Notes: a model not told the origin generated them from the sequence alone. A DNA stretch of 15,584 nt from Bacillota bacterium (GCA_023488565.1 JAMDDZ010000064.1:1-15584), one strand, 5' to 3'. Shown: positions 8,518-14,777, numbered from the stretch's first letter. Program-made: numbers and translations.

Positions 8518-9570
8518 ATGAAACTTCTAATTGCCAGTTTGCCGATTGGCACCGGCCACGATATTGCTGCTCAGGCGATGGCCGAAGCTGCTTACTTAGA
8601 TGGGTGGCAAGTCGAGTTTTCTCATCATTTAGTGGCGGCAGCCCGGGTAGAAACGTCGCTGTACTTTTTTGGCTTGCACTACTTTGGATCAAGTTACGGC
8701 CGATTGTTTCGTTGGTCAGACCGCACCACCTTCAACTGGCGCCAGCATAGAACGCATTGGCGGCAAATTGGTCGCCGGGTATTGCCCGACGTTTTTGCCG
8801 AGTACCGTCCAGATGTTGTAATAGCCACTCACCCGTTCGCGCTGAACGCATGGGGAGCGGTTCGAGAAACGCATCCAACTTTACGGGTGGTCGGGGTGCT
8901 GACGGACCTTTCAGTACACCGGTTTTGGTATGAGCCAATGGCGGATGCCTACACGGTATGGCTTCCGGAACAAGTGGGGGACTTAAATCAATTCGGAGTG
9001 GCATCAGACCGTGTGTTTATGACGGGGATACCGATTCGCGCCTCATTTCAGGAAACGGTTCCTCCATTGCCGATTTATGATCCGGGGCCGATCATCTTGC
9101 TGGGCGGTGGCTTGGGGATGGGCCCATATACCAGGATTCTACGACAATTGGCCACATTGGGTTGGCCGATAGTGGCCGTATGTGGCCACAATGAAAAGCT
9201 TCGCTGGAAGCTCTCGGAATATCGTTGGCCGGAAACTGTGACGATTGCTGGGTATGTCGAAAATATGCCGATATTTTTGCGTCATGCCCAATTGGTAGTG
9301 GGAAAGCCCGGTGGGGTGACCGCAGCCGAAGTTGCTCAGTCACAAGTGCCCTGGATTGTGACCCACTGGATTCCCGGGCAAGAAGAAATAAATCGCGATC
9401 GTTTGTTAAAACATCATTTGGCCGTACGCGGCGATACGGAGCTTACGGATAAGGTGCACGATTTGTTAAAAAATGATGCACCTATGCGCAAATTAATGCT
9501 CGCGGCGCAAGAAAAGTGGGCTCGACCCACGGCGGCCCGGGACATCATACGTCATCTCAAGATATTATGA
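8518..9570 (+). CDS. MGDG synthase/UgtP-type glycosyltransferase (GT28 family)
   Basis: A 350-residue GT-B glycosyltransferase of the diacylglycerol glucosyl/galactosyltransferase group (MGDG synthase N-terminal domain plus a glycosyltransferase-28 C-terminal domain). The N-terminal GTGH (residues 11-14) matches the GAGH of the family. The C-terminal domain shows ILLGGGLGMG, the nucleotide-sugar site GKPGGVTAAE (262-271) and PGQEEIN (286-292). No membrane span is seen, so it is probably peripheral on the inner face, adding sugar from a UDP-sugar to a membrane lipid. The exact sugar and acceptor cannot be read; MurG-like enzymes share the fold but have different motifs. ATG 8518 follows an AGAGGA site just after the PAP2-like gene, suggesting a functional pair. 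Confidence 0.82.
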   Translation: MKLLIASLPIGTGHDIAAQAMAEAAYLDGWQVEFSHHLVAAARVETSLYFFGLHYFGSSYGRLFRWSDRTTFNWRQHRTHWRQIGRRVLPDVFAEYRPDVVIATHPFALNAWGAVRETHPTLRVVGVLTDLSVHRFWYEPMADAYTVWLPEQVGDLNQFGVASDRVFMTGIPIRASFQETVPPLPIYDPGPIILLGGGLGMGPYTRILRQLATLGWPIVAVCGHNEKLRWKLSEYRWPETVTIAGYVENMPIFLRHAQLVVGKPGGVTAAEVAQSQVPWIVTHWIPGQEEINRDRLLKHHLAVRGDTELTDKVHDLLKNDAPMRKLMLAAQEKWARPTAARDIIRHLKIL

Positions 9571-9631
9571 TAAATCTACGCTGTCGCTTCCTGCGGTAAC
9601 CTTGGTAATTTCACAAAAGATTTGGCACTGC

Positions 9632-9670
9632 GCCCAAGGCACCAATATTTTATTCGTTGGCGCCTTGGGT
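9632..9670 (+). terminator. Strong hairpin after the glycosyltransferase gene, probable terminator
   Basis: CCCAAGGC (9633-9640) pairs with GCCTTGGG (9662-9669), and after a single A-C mismatch CCAA (9642-9645) pairs with TTGG (9657-9660), enclosing an 11-base loop rich in A and T. The downstream strand TTGTTGTGTTTG is T-rich but not a pure run, so termination may be partial. It lies 62 bases after the glycosyltransferase stop and about 110 bases before spoIVB, where the long upstream gene set should end. Confidence 0.6.
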
Positions 9671-9718
9671 TGTTGTGTTTGCATTCCCACTGTTGACAGA
9701 CACTGACTCTGATTCCGG

Positions 9719-9748
9719 GCATGAATCGGGATCGGCTTCGGGATGTTA
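9719..9748 (+). promoter_or_regulatory. Possible forespore (sigma-G-like) promoter of spoIVB
   Basis: GCATG (9719-9723) fits the sigma-G -35 pattern gHATR. Eighteen bases later GATGTTA (9742-9748) matches five of seven positions of the -10 pattern CATWHTA. spoIVB is transcribed by sigma-F and sigma-G in B. subtilis, which makes the location sensible. The match is imperfect and short, so this is only a candidate. Confidence 0.3.
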
Positions 9749-9784
9749 TAGGTATCAGGACAAGAGATTGGAGGTGATCCGCGA

Positions 9785-11110
9785 GTGAGACCAAAAGCTA
9801 AAAACCGTGTGAATGCCCGGAGGTGGAATCCTAAAAAAATTATCGGTGTCGCAGGCGCGATTATGCTTATTTCCGCCGGCTTTTCTCCTCCATTGGAACG
9901 GATCGCTGTCTGGCCAAGCCATCTTATGATACCCCAAGGAGAGCCGTTGAGTCTGCCCTGGAGCGGTTATCTTCCGGTACAGGTAACACCTATAGGTCGG
10001 ATGCAAATTCAGGAATCCAAGGGTTTGAACCAAGTGACATTGGTAGCGACTAAACCAGGGCATTATGATGTGAGATTTTCATTCTTGGGCAAGTTTTGGT
10101 ATCGCACCATTCCGGTTGACGTGACGGCTGCGCCGCCATCGTTGGTGCCAGGTGGGGAATCGCTTGGGGTGGTGGCTCACACCCGGGGGCTGGTGGTCAC
10201 TGCGGTACAGCCGATACGGCAGGGGCATCAATGGATAGATCCGGCTCAGGAAGCGGGAATTGAGCGAGGGGACATAATTACCCGGATCAATCAGGAGCCA
10301 GCCCTCACGGACCAGCAATTGCAAAATGCAGTACGGGCGGCAGGCAGCACTGGGAAGCCTTTGGAGTTGGCGGTTGAAGGGGCTCGAACCATGCACCGAA
10401 GATGGCTGCATCCGGTATGGGTGCCGCAGATTCGTCGTTGGGAAGTGGGAGTTGTAGTCGAGGACGGTGCCAATGGCGTAGGGACTCTTACCTTTTACAA
10501 TCCGAAAACCCACCAATATGCAGCTTTAGGGCATAGCATTACCGATGGATTAACCCGCCATCCGGTGGCAATACGTTCCGGTTATGTGATGGGAGCGGAT
10601 ATTGTGGGTGTCATTGCAGGTTCTGGAACCATCCCGGGTCAAAAGATTGGGGTATTGGCCGGTGGACGCAATGTGGCCGGCAATGTGATGCATAACGGGC
10701 GATTCGGTATCGTAGGCCGTTTGGCGCACAATCCAGTTTGGGGCCCCCAGCGTGCAATTCCATTGGCATTGCCGGATCAAGTACAGCCAGGGGCGGCTCA
10801 AATTGTTACCGTTGTCAGAGGTCAACGCCCAGAGGTATTTCAAGTTCGAATATTGCGCACATATCCCCAGTGGCAACCTAATACCAAAGGATTGTTGTTT
10901 CAGGTTACCGATCCCAGGCTATTGCGGGCAGCCGGTGGTGTGGTGCAGGGGATGAGTGGCAGTCCCATTATTGAAAATGGCCATCTTGTGGGTGCGGTAA
11001 CCCACGTTCTGCTAAGTCGTCCCGCGTTAGGATTTGGTTGTTATGCCTACTGGATGGCTCACCAACCAGCGTATAGCAAAGATCAGAACGGATCTCTGAA
11101 AAATGTATGA
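9785..11110 (+). CDS. spoIVB: SpoIVB serine peptidase (sporulation signalling)
   Basis: Peptidase of family S55, made in the forespore and secreted into the space between the spore membranes. There it cleaves SpoIVFA to trigger pro-sigma-K processing in the mother cell. The order is a basic N-terminus with one membrane-anchor or signal segment (residues ~19-35), a PDZ domain (~120-200, with AGIERGDIITRIN), then the peptidase domain. The triad is readable as His250 (ALGHSITD), Asp376 (VTDPRLL) and Ser391 (GMSGSP), with spacing almost the same as His236/Asp363/Ser378 of B. subtilis. GAVTHVL and the terminal YWM are also conserved. Length 441 against ~426. GTG 9785 has an ideal GGAGGTGATC (9770-9779). 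Confidence 0.95.
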   Translation: MRPKAKNRVNARRWNPKKIIGVAGAIMLISAGFSPPLERIAVWPSHLMIPQGEPLSLPWSGYLPVQVTPIGRMQIQESKGLNQVTLVATKPGHYDVRFSFLGKFWYRTIPVDVTAAPPSLVPGGESLGVVAHTRGLVVTAVQPIRQGHQWIDPAQEAGIERGDIITRINQEPALTDQQLQNAVRAAGSTGKPLELAVEGARTMHRRWLHPVWVPQIRRWEVGVVVEDGANGVGTLTFYNPKTHQYAALGHSITDGLTRHPVAIRSGYVMGADIVGVIAGSGTIPGQKIGVLAGGRNVAGNVMHNGRFGIVGRLAHNPVWGPQRAIPLALPDQVQPGAAQIVTVVRGQRPEVFQVRILRTYPQWQPNTKGLLFQVTDPRLLRAAGGVVQGMSGSPIIENGHLVGAVTHVLLSRPALGFGCYAYWMAHQPAYSKDQNGSLKNV

Positions 11111-11135
11111 AAATCTTGGGTGATCGGTGTGGTGG

Positions 11136-11165
11136 GCAGGAATTTTGGCGTCGGATAGAGAATTC
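11136..11165 (+). promoter_or_regulatory. Sigma-H-type promoter upstream of the small membrane gene and spo0A
   Basis: GCAGGAATT (11136-11144) matches all nine positions of the sigma-H -35 pattern RnAGGAwWW. After 12 bases, AGAGAATTC (11157-11165) matches the -10 pattern RnnGAATww except for the last base. The 12-base spacing is within the known 11-12 range. It starts 25 bases after the spoIVB stop. In B. subtilis spo0A is induced from a sigma-H promoter, so this is the expected element, except that a small gene lies between it and spo0A. Confidence 0.65.
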
Positions 11166-11215
11166 GTTCGTCAAGATTCTTGCTCGTTTCATGGTATCCG
11201 AGGAGGGATCCTCAC

Positions 11216-11434
11216 GTGAATCATTACTGGCTGTGGTTTCTGATATGGATATTTTTGTCCGTGTGGCTAGCGGTGACGTGGGCCCTCTTTGGTTATGGCC
11301 GTGAATTGTGGAATCGGACTCAACACCTAATGGAACATACCTATTACTTGCAACAAATCCTAATAATGTCGAAACAGGTAGAAAAAAGCGACATTTTAAA
11401 TGATGACATCTCTTCGCAAGAGGAAGGAGATTAG
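11216..11434 (+). CDS. Small single-span membrane protein, unknown function
   Basis: A 72-residue protein I do not recognise. GTG 11216 sits 8 bases after a strong AGGAGGG site (11201-11207). Residues ~4-28 form one very hydrophobic, tryptophan-rich segment (WLWFLIWIFLSVWLAVTWAL). A polar, probably helical stretch with Arg/His/Gln follows, and the tail is acidic (DDISSQEEGD). Few charges precede the span and Arg residues follow it, so the C-terminal part is probably cytoplasmic. It lies between spoIVB and spo0A, downstream of a sigma-H-type promoter and 62 bases before spo0A, so it is probably expressed with spo0A at the onset of sporulation. An alternative frame starting at ATG 11107 and overlapping the spoIVB stop has no good ribosome binding site and no recognisable content. 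Confidence 0.65.
   Translation: MNHYWLWFLIWIFLSVWLAVTWALFGYGRELWNRTQHLMEHTYYLQQILIMSKQVEKSDILNDDISSQEEGD
11367..11373 (+). promoter_or_regulatory. Candidate Spo0A box (TGTCGAA)
   Basis: A perfect TGTCGAA lies inside the small membrane gene, 123 bases before the spo0A start. A degenerate opposite-facing copy, AGCGACA (11387-11393), gives a TGTCG...CGACA inverted arrangement. Autoregulation of spo0A by such boxes is known in B. subtilis. A seven-base word is expected about twice by chance in a window this long on both strands, and others occur inside dxs and the glycosyltransferase gene, so the support is positional only. Confidence 0.3.
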
Positions 11435-11496
11435 GCAGAATCGTAGAAGGAGTTAAAGGGCAATCAGTGTAAATTCTGACCGCAGGGGGCACTCAC

Positions 11497-12282
11497 ATGG
11501 CAATTAAAGTTTTAATCGCTGACGATAATCGCGAATTTTGCGAGCTGTTGAACGAAACCATCCAAAATGATGAGGGGTTGGAAGTGGCAGGTATAGCCAA
11601 CCATGGCGTAGAGGTGCTCGATTTTCTTTCTCGGCAAGTGGTGGATGTAGTAGTTCTGGACATTATTATGCCTCATTTGGATGGAATTGGAGTATTGGAA
11701 CGGTTGCGGCAAATGGAACTGGCCCGCACTCCTAAGGTCATTGTATTGACAGCATTTGGACAGGAAACCATGACCCAAAAAGCTTTGGAATTGGGCGCCG
11801 ATTATTACATTTTGAAGCCGTTTAATCTAAAAGTATTGGCGGAAAGAGTCAAGCAGCTTGGGGGAGAACCTTCACCGCAGCCTAAACCAGTTGTACCGGC
11901 GACTGGGAAGCTTCAAGTGGTGCCGATAAAGCACTTGGATGTGGAAGTCACCAATATTATTCATGAAATTGGTATTCCGGCCCACATCAAAGGCTACCTC
12001 TACTTGCGAGAGGCAATCTTGATGGTAGTCAACCGTGTGGATTTGTTAAGCGGAGTCACCAAAGAGCTGTACCCAGCTATCGCTGTTAAATTTAAGACCA
12101 CACCTAGCCGAGTCGAGCGTGCGATTCGTCATGCTATCGAAGTGGCATGGGCTCGCGGTAACGTGGATGTGATCAATGGAATATTCGGCCATACGGTGAA
12201 TCGAGATCGCGGCAAACCCACCAACAGCGAGTTTATTGCAATGGTGGCTGACAAATTACGTATGCAAATCAAGGCTAGTTAA
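11497..12282 (+). CDS. spo0A: Sporulation master regulator Spo0A
   Basis: Response regulator that starts sporulation when phosphorylated by the phosphorelay or directly by kinases. The receiver domain (1-~120) has the acidic pair Asp9-Asp10, phospho-acceptor Asp55 (VVLDIIMP), Thr85 and Lys107 (LKPF). A short proline-rich linker (~118-135) leads to the Spo0A DNA-binding domain with IPAHIKGYLYLREAI and the recognition-helix region TPSRVERAIRHAIEVAW (203-219), nearly invariant in spore formers, then KPTNSEFIAMVADKLR. At 261 residues it is of normal size and complete. The ATG follows GCAGGGGG. Transcription probably starts at the sigma-H-type site before the small upstream gene. An intrinsic terminator follows 20 bases after the stop. 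Confidence 0.98.
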   Translation: MAIKVLIADDNREFCELLNETIQNDEGLEVAGIANHGVEVLDFLSRQVVDVVVLDIIMPHLDGIGVLERLRQMELARTPKVIVLTAFGQETMTQKALELGADYYILKPFNLKVLAERVKQLGGEPSPQPKPVVPATGKLQVVPIKHLDVEVTNIIHEIGIPAHIKGYLYLREAILMVVNRVDLLSGVTKELYPAIAVKFKTTPSRVERAIRHAIEVAWARGNVDVINGIFGHTVNRDRGKPTNSEFIAMVADKLRMQIKAS

Positions 12283-12302
12283 TCGCTACATAAAGTTATG
12301 AC

Positions 12303-12340
12303 AAAGGGGGCTCCTTCCCGGGAGCCTCTTTTAGTTTTCC
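12303..12340 (+). terminator. Intrinsic terminator after spo0A
   Basis: GGCTCC (12309-12314) and GGAGCC (12321-12326) form a GC-rich core around a six-base loop. The stem can extend outward through two G-T pairs and three A-T pairs to 12303/12332, about 12 pairs in all. The downstream strand is TCTTTTAGTTTT. It begins 20 bases after the spo0A stop. Confidence 0.88.
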
Positions 12341-12403
12341 TGTGCCAAGGCATACTAATATTGTGTCAGGCAAGAGGTTTACCTTGGGGGGCAATTGTGC
12401 GAT

Positions 12404-12409
12404 TATGAT
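12404..12409 (+). promoter_or_regulatory. Possible -10 element for the dehydrogenase gene
   Basis: TATGAT at 12404-12409 is a good sigma-A -10 sequence 71 bases before the dehydrogenase start and downstream of the spo0A terminator, where a new promoter is needed. No convincing TTGACA-like -35 lies 16-18 bases upstream (the sequence there is ACCTTG), so either an activator or another promoter is possible. Confidence 0.25.
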
Positions 12410-12460
12410 GAGCGGTAAGGGTGCTACCTAACCCCCAACAGCGAACGAAAGGGAGTGGAG

Positions 12461-12474
12461 CTCGCGTCAGCGAG
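12461..12474 (+). promoter_or_regulatory. Small hairpin between Shine-Dalgarno site and start codon
   Basis: CTCGC (12461-12465) and GCGAG (12470-12474) pair around GTCA. The purine-rich site GGGAGTGGAG (12451-12460) ends 20 bases before ATG 12481, too far for normal initiation. Folding the 14-base hairpin would leave 6 bases, a normal spacing. The alternative is a weak GAGAAG at 12472-12477 lying too close to the ATG. Confidence 0.35.
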
Positions 12475-12480
12475 AAGTTC

Positions 12481-13548
12481 ATGAACATATTCGAATCGAT
12501 GGAGAAGTTTGGCCATGAAGAATTAGTGTTCTGGTACGATAAAACCACAGGATTGAAGGCGATTGTGGCAATACACGACACCACACTGGGGCCTGCCTTG
12601 GGTGGATGCCGGATGTGGCCCTACGATGACGAAAAAGAGGCCATAGTGGATGTTCTGCGTTTGTCTCGCGGCATGACATACAAAAATGCCGCCATGGGAC
12701 TGGACCTAGGCGGCGGAAAGTCCATCATTTGGGCTGACAGCCGCAAAGATAAATCGGAAGCCCTGTTTCGCAGTTTTGGTCGGTTGATTCAGAGTTTGGG
12801 CGGACGATATATTACGGCGGAAGACGTCGGCACCAATGCCGACGACATGGCGACTGTATCACGGGAAACCGAGTTTGTGGGCGGACTTAAAGAAACCAGT
12901 GGGGATCCTTCACCCGCGACGGCGCTTGGGGTTTTAGAGGGGATGAAAGCAGCGGCTCGTATGGTTTGGGAAACCGATGATTTGCACGGGAAAACTGTAG
13001 CGATTCAAGGCATGGGCCATGTAGGAACGTTGCTGGCAAAAGCCCTCAAAGATGAAGGCGCCAATTTGATCGTCACCGATATTCATCCTGAGGAAGGCAA
13101 GCAAACCGCTGATGAACTAGGGGCCACTTGGGCAGAACCCGACCAAATTTATAGAGTGGCGGCCGACATCTTTGCCCCATGCGCCTTGGGTGCCATTTTA
13201 AATGACGATACCATTCCTCAGTTGCGCTGCAAAGTCATCGCAGGTTCGGCGAATAATCAGTTAAAAGAACCGCGCCATGGATTAGACTTGATGAGAAAGA
13301 AAATCGTATACGTCCCAGATTATGTGATTAACGGAGGCGGTGTGGTCAATGTGGCCGACGAATTGCATCGTGATGGCTATCATCCCGAGCGCGCCTATGC
13401 CAGAGTGAGACAAATTGGCACCCAGGTCGGGGAAATTCTTAGGCGAGCAGATACAGAACGGATTCCCACCCAAGAAGCGGCTGACCGCATTGCCGAATCA
13501 CGCATTCATGTGCTAGGCAGGGTTCAGGCTACTTACGTGCCAGAATAA
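12481..13548 (+). CDS. Leucine dehydrogenase-type (Glu/Leu/Phe/Val) amino acid dehydrogenase
   Basis: NAD-dependent oxidative deaminase of branched-chain amino acids, 355 residues. It follows Bacillus leucine dehydrogenase closely: N-terminus MNIFESMEKF, the catalytic-domain motif TTLGPALGGCRMW, Lys68 (GMTYKNA) and Lys80 (LDLGGGKS), which are the substrate and catalytic lysines, then a Rossmann domain with GMGHVG (177-182) and Asp200 after the second strand, typical of NAD preference. PCALGAILND, AGSANNQL and PDYVINGGGVVNVADEL follow. Valine or phenylalanine preference cannot be excluded. ATG 12481 is chosen because it gives the family N-terminus; GTG 12421 would add 20 unrelated residues. 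It appears monocistronic between two terminators. In B. subtilis the equivalent gene, bcd, lies farther downstream of spo0A within the bkd operon, genes not seen here. Confidence 0.9.
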   Translation: MNIFESMEKFGHEELVFWYDKTTGLKAIVAIHDTTLGPALGGCRMWPYDDEKEAIVDVLRLSRGMTYKNAAMGLDLGGGKSIIWADSRKDKSEALFRSFGRLIQSLGGRYITAEDVGTNADDMATVSRETEFVGGLKETSGDPSPATALGVLEGMKAAARMVWETDDLHGKTVAIQGMGHVGTLLAKALKDEGANLIVTDIHPEEGKQTADELGATWAEPDQIYRVAADIFAPCALGAILNDDTIPQLRCKVIAGSANNQLKEPRHGLDLMRKKIVYVPDYVINGGGVVNVADELHRDGYHPERAYARVRQIGTQVGEILRRADTERIPTQEAADRIAESRIHVLGRVQATYVPE

Positions 13549-13572
13549 CCGACCAATAAAGAGGAATTTGTC

Positions 13573-13611
13573 AAAAGGGTATCGAATAGGATGTCGATGC
13601 CCTTTTTTGTT
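13573..13611 (+). terminator. Intrinsic terminator after the amino acid dehydrogenase
   Basis: GGGTATCGA (13577-13585) pairs with TCGATGCCC (13594-13602) over nine positions with one T-G pair and an eight-base loop. The stem is preceded by AAAA and followed by TTTTTTGTT, so it can extend and act in both directions. It lies 25 bases after the dehydrogenase stop. Confidence 0.92.
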
Positions 13612-13642
13612 ATGGATATTGCCAAGTTGAAGGAGTCTTGCG

Positions 13643-14359
13643 ATGCCAGGCGACATGGAGCAAATTCCGGTAACCGATATTGAAGCGTTAATACGCCGCA
13701 TCCCGACGGTTATTCGCTGTCATGTAACGGTCAATGATTGGGGTGGAGTAGAGGAAATTCATGTATTAAGCACGGTGGCCCGGGGACCTAAACAAGTTGT
13801 GCGTGATATAGAGAGCGCGCTGTTGGCTCAATGGAACCTTCGGGTCGATCATAAACGAATTTCCGTAGCCCAAATTTTAGAGGATCAACCTACATATCCG
13901 TTGGGCCGACTCGTGGTCGTGGAATTTCATATGAACTGGGATACTTTACAGCAATTGGGTCATGCCTCGGTGGTGCTGCAACCCGCTGACGATGCTACCA
14001 CGACCTACCACGGAGAGTGGCACGGCCGTTATGTTCCCAGCCAATATCATCACGTCATGGCATGGGCTGCAGTGGAGGCAATCAACCAAATCGCCGAATT
14101 TGGTGAGCGATTTGTGTTATCCGAATTGCGGACATTTCCGCTGGGGGGCCGCTCTGTGGTTGCGGTGGCGTTAAGCTACCTGAATCCAAGGCGGCGCGAA
14201 GAGATCCTAGTAGGGGCGGTTCAGGAACGCGGGGATGGTCAAGGTGCGGCGATTCGCGCAGTGCTCGACGCCGTTAACCGAAAACTCGGGCGGGTAAGAA
14301 GGGCCAAGACGACGCCCACTGAGGAAAACGGGGGAGATGTCATAGATGCCGAAATCTAA
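13643..14359 (+). CDS. Conserved-looking two-part protein of unknown function
   Basis: A 238-residue soluble protein I cannot assign to a named family. The N-terminal part (~8-75) starts with IEALIRRIPTVIRCHVTV and contains EEIHVL, RGPKQVVRDIESALLAQW and VDHKRISVAQI, a pattern I have a sense of as recurring in Firmicute and actinobacterial hypothetical proteins. The C-terminal part (~130-222) is a separate alpha/beta unit with VAVALSYLNPRR, EEILVGAVQ and GAAIRAVLDAVNRKLG. The tail is charged. No membrane span, signal peptide or catalytic motif is evident. ATG 13643 has AAGGAG (13629-13634) at good spacing. The end overlaps the Hfq-like gene by 14 bases, which strongly suggests the two proteins are made together. 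Confidence 0.8.
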   Translation: MPGDMEQIPVTDIEALIRRIPTVIRCHVTVNDWGGVEEIHVLSTVARGPKQVVRDIESALLAQWNLRVDHKRISVAQILEDQPTYPLGRLVVVEFHMNWDTLQQLGHASVVLQPADDATTTYHGEWHGRYVPSQYHHVMAWAAVEAINQIAEFGERFVLSELRTFPLGGRSVVAVALSYLNPRRREEILVGAVQERGDGQGAAIRAVLDAVNRKLGRVRRAKTTPTEENGGDVIDAEI

Positions 14360-14681
14360 AGGGTCGTGGGTCGAAGTGCCTCAGTATCAGCGGACCGGTA
14401 AAGCACGGGTACCTGCTGTGAAAAATGGTTCGAGGGGGGCGGGCAACAATCACCCGACATCCCAAGGTCGGCATAGTTCAGCGCAAGAAGCATTATATCG
14501 TGATTGGGTTGCCGGGCAGGTTCCACTGGAGTTGACATTTGCCGACGGGCAAACTCTTTGCGGAACCTTGACCGATTACGACACTTATGCGTTGGTCATT
14601 GCCACCGAAGGGCGGCCGCAACTGGTATTTAAGTCGGCGGTACAGTGGATGCGGGAGTTGTCCCCGAATGCCCGTGACTAA
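14346..14681 (+). CDS. Divergent Hfq/Sm-like RNA-binding protein with basic N-terminal extension
   Basis: A 111-residue protein. Residues 1-~45 are polar, basic, rich in Gly/Ser/Asn and probably disordered. Residues ~46-106 read like an Hfq Sm fold: SAQEALYRDW (Gln47 in place of the Hfq Gln8, first helix), VPLELTFADGQTLCGTLTDYDTYALVIA (Sm1; its DTY replaces Hfq DQF) and LVFKSAVQWM (Sm2; FKS replaces YKH). Of the residues that hold uridines in Hfq, Gln8 and Lys56 are kept, the Phe42 position is Tyr, and Gln41 and His57 are changed. An RNA-binding ring is therefore plausible but not certain. ATG 14346 lies inside the preceding gene, with GGGGGAG about 10 bases upstream. It should not be assumed to be the main hfq, which in Firmicutes usually sits near miaA. 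Confidence 0.72.
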   Translation: MPKSKGSWVEVPQYQRTGKARVPAVKNGSRGAGNNHPTSQGRHSSAQEALYRDWVAGQVPLELTFADGQTLCGTLTDYDTYALVIATEGRPQLVFKSAVQWMRELSPNARD

Positions 14682-14685
14682 CCAT

Positions 14686-14720
14686 GGTGGCATATACTGC
14701 CACCGGGGCCCATAAGGGCC
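14686..14720 (+). terminator. Tandem GC-rich hairpins after the Hfq-like gene
   Basis: GGTGGCA (14686-14692) and TGCCACC (14698-14704) form a perfect seven-pair stem with loop TATAC. Immediately after, GGCCC (14707-14711) and GGGCC (14716-14720) form a second stem with loop ATAA. They begin 4 bases after the stop codon. No T-run follows, so intrinsic termination is doubtful; a 3'-end stabilising or processing structure is equally possible. Confidence 0.5.
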
Positions 14721-14777
14721 ACTGAGTCATTAACTGACGCAAATCGGATACTTTGCCCACAAACAACCAGCATGATT

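Noticed and set aside
9255..9261. TGTCGAA (Spo0A-box word) within the glycosyltransferase gene
   Set aside because: Internal to a coding region far from any promoter; about two such words are expected by chance in the window. The reverse word near 2706 in dxs was dismissed for the same reason.
11107..11304. A 65-codon + frame starting at an ATG that overlaps the spoIVB stop
   Set aside because: No Shine-Dalgarno site and no recognisable content; it overlaps, out of frame, the small membrane gene that has a strong AGGAGGG site. It also spans the sigma-H-type promoter.
10968..11492. A 174-codon open frame on the - strand across the end of spoIVB and the small membrane gene
   Set aside because: It is antisense to well-supported + strand genes and has no ribosome binding site or family-like composition; the sigma-H promoter and ribosome binding sites in this region all point to + strand genes.
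11418..11496. A second sigma-H-like promoter directly upstream of spo0A
   Set aside because: AGGA and GAAT words are present (11421-11441), but the spacing is far too short and the flanking bases do not match.
14720..14745. TGAGTCATTAACTGAC partial symmetry as an operator
   Set aside because: Only four to five bases pair and there is no placement relative to a promoter that would support it.
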